A stretch of DNA of 64,000 nucleotides, taken from the NCBI GenBank assembly GCA_920105625.2, contig OV050032.1, positions 106,934,542-106,998,541 of the forward strand. Reading direction: 5' to 3'. Below are positions 62,953-64,000 of this stretch, piece by piece. The translations under genes and the position numbers were made by a program. The stretch is from Clusia tigrina. Its lineage: Eukaryota > Arthropoda > Insecta > Diptera > Clusiidae. Below the pieces are notes generated by a model, which saw only the letters and a program-made list of their open reading frames with translations, made no database searches and had not been told where the DNA came from. Positions within the stretch are counted from its first letter, which is position 1. Each line of letters opens with the position of its first letter.

Positions 62953-64000
62953 TTACAAGCATTTGAATGTTGCCAACTTTGATAGGTGTAGGACGTACCG
63001 TATAGAAGTTAGGGGCGTTTGAAGTTTTATCAGTGTTTGATTTGGAACTCTAGGGTAGCATAGCTTTGAGCGATAGCTTAAATTGACAAGAGGCTCGAGT
63101 ACTTTATTGTTAGAAAATTTCAAGGTTTTATGACGCTCCAGTAAAATGTTACAAGCATTTGTATGTTGCAAACTTTGATAGGTGTAGGACGTACCGTATA
63201 GAATTTAGGGGCGTTTGAAGTATTATCAGTGTTTGATTTGCGAGTCAAGACTAGCATAGCTTTGAGTGATAGCTTAAATTGACAAGAGGCTCGAGTACTT
63301 TATTGTTACAAAATTTCAAGGTTTTATGACGCTCCAGTAAAAAGATACAAGCATTTGTATGTTGCAAACTTTGATAAGTGTAGGCCTTACCGTATAGAAG
63401 TTAGGGCCATTTGAAGTTTTATCAGTGTTTGATTTGGGACTCTAGGGTAGCATAGCTTTGAGCGATGGCTTAAATTGACAAGAGGCTCGAGTACTTTATT
63501 GTTACAAAATTTCAAGGTTTTATGACGCTCCAGTAAAAAGTTACAAGCATTTGAATTTTGCCAACTTTGATAGGTGTAGGACGTACCGTATAGAAGTTAG
63601 GGGCGTTAGAAGTTTTATCAGTGTTTGATTTGGGACTCTAGGGTAGCATAGCTTTGAGCGATAGCTTAAATTGACAAGAGGCTCGGGTACTTCATTATTA
63701 CAAAATTTCAAAGTTTTAGGACGCTCCAGTAAAAAGTTACAAGCATTTGTATGTTGCCAACTTTGATAGGTGTAGGACGTACCGTAAAGAAGTTAGGGCC
63801 AATTGAAGTTTTATCAGTGTTTGATTTGGGACTCAAGGGTAGCATAGCTTTGAGCGATAGCTTAAATTGACAAGAGGCTCGGGTACTTTATTGTTACAAA
63901 ATTTCAAGGTTTTATGACGCTCCAGTAAAAAGTTACAAACATTTGTATGTTGCAAACTTTGATAGGTGTAGGACGTACCGTAAAGAAGTTAGGGGCGTTT
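62953..64000. repeat. Right-end block, copy 3 of 3 (runs to window edge)
   Basis: Third copy, 1,966 bases after copy 2: gttagaaaatttc near 63110, gcgagtcaagactagc near 63240, gtaggccttacc near 63380, gaattttgccaac near 63553 and acaaacatttg near 63937. It continues to the end of the window, so its full extent is unknown. Confidence 0.88.

Larger units (their letters stand above)
47856..64000. repeat. 196-bp tandem satellite array, right segment
   Basis: The same 196-bp satellite in the same orientation, about 82 monomers, continuing off the right edge. Its variant set differs from the left segment: gaaggtagg in place of gaagttagg, tttaggacgctcc in place of tttatgacgctcc, gataacttaaattg with agatgctcg, gaatgttgccaac, gcgagtcaagactagc, and gaattttgcc. 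I noticed only one monomer to the left (about 25.5 kb) with the gataac plus agatgctcg combination. The left-side class carrying agagtctcgag with ttttttgtcgctcc is absent here. No gene or transposon is seen. Confidence 0.97.

Noticed and set aside
1..64000. CRISPR array
   Set aside because: The repeats are 196 bases and contiguous, with no unique spacers between short repeats.
1..64000. Tandem array of rRNA, tRNA or other RNA genes
   Set aside because: No rRNA landmarks, no cloverleaf with a proper acceptor stem, and the unit is far too short for rDNA. The Pol III box resemblance alone is not enough.
1..64000. LTR or DNA transposon, or retroelement-derived tandem repeat
   Set aside because: I saw no terminal repeats, no target-site duplications and no polymerase or transposase motifs in any frame.

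Overview
The whole 64-kb window is one tandem satellite DNA array with a 196-bp monomer. I find no protein gene, no RNA gene and no interspersed transposon. By length the window holds about 326 monomers, all head-to-tail in the same orientation, and the array runs off both ends. One run of 200 N (47656-47855) looks like an assembly gap. The picture fits a centromeric, pericentromeric or other heterochromatic block in a eukaryotic nuclear genome assembled from long reads. I do not recognise the monomer as a named satellite and cannot name the taxon. By hand count a consensus-like monomer is about 39% GC with about twice as many G as C on the + strand, and its CpG count is close to expectation.

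The array is organised at three scales. (1) The 196-bp monomer, with few indel variants (180, 188, 195, 197 and 202 bp). (2) Higher-order repeats (HORs) of 2, 6, 7, 9, 10, 11 or 13 monomers, read from shared rare variants recurring at fixed offsets. (3) A long collinear duplication: about 9.4-18.8 kb reappears in the same order at about 19.3-29.4 kb, interrupted by extra 10-mer and 7-mer duplications.

Layout: 0-6.3 kb, a 2,019-bp block present twice 4,311 bp apart, built on an 11-mer. 6.6-10.9 kb, two 11-mer HOR copies. 11.4-11.7 kb, two shortened monomers. 13.3-18.2 kb, two 13-mer copies. 19.3-29.4 kb, the second copy of the long segment, carrying 10-mer (20.7-24.6 kb) and 7-mer (24.9-27.7 kb) duplications. 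29.2-31.5 kb and 33.5-35.7 kb, 6-mers. 35.6-39.0 kb, a 9-mer pair. 39.6-45.3 kb, three 10-mer copies, the third with one extra monomer. 45.3-47.7 kb, shuffled pieces of that 10-mer. Gap. 47.9-64 kb, a different variant family in 7-, 13-, 11-, 2- and 10-mer duplications.

The array shows many short open frames because the monomer lacks stops over part of its length in some frames. They open mostly at GTG or TTG, vary by amino-acid-changing differences, and 196 is not divisible by 3, so no frame continues from monomer to monomer. I treat none as a gene. The points most worth following are the long collinear duplication, the gap with its out-of-register junction and change of repeat family, a linked-variant monomer class confined to the left half, and a probable short gene-conversion tract at 25.5 kb. 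I found no evidence of a new functional system; the interest lies in satellite evolution and assembly correctness.
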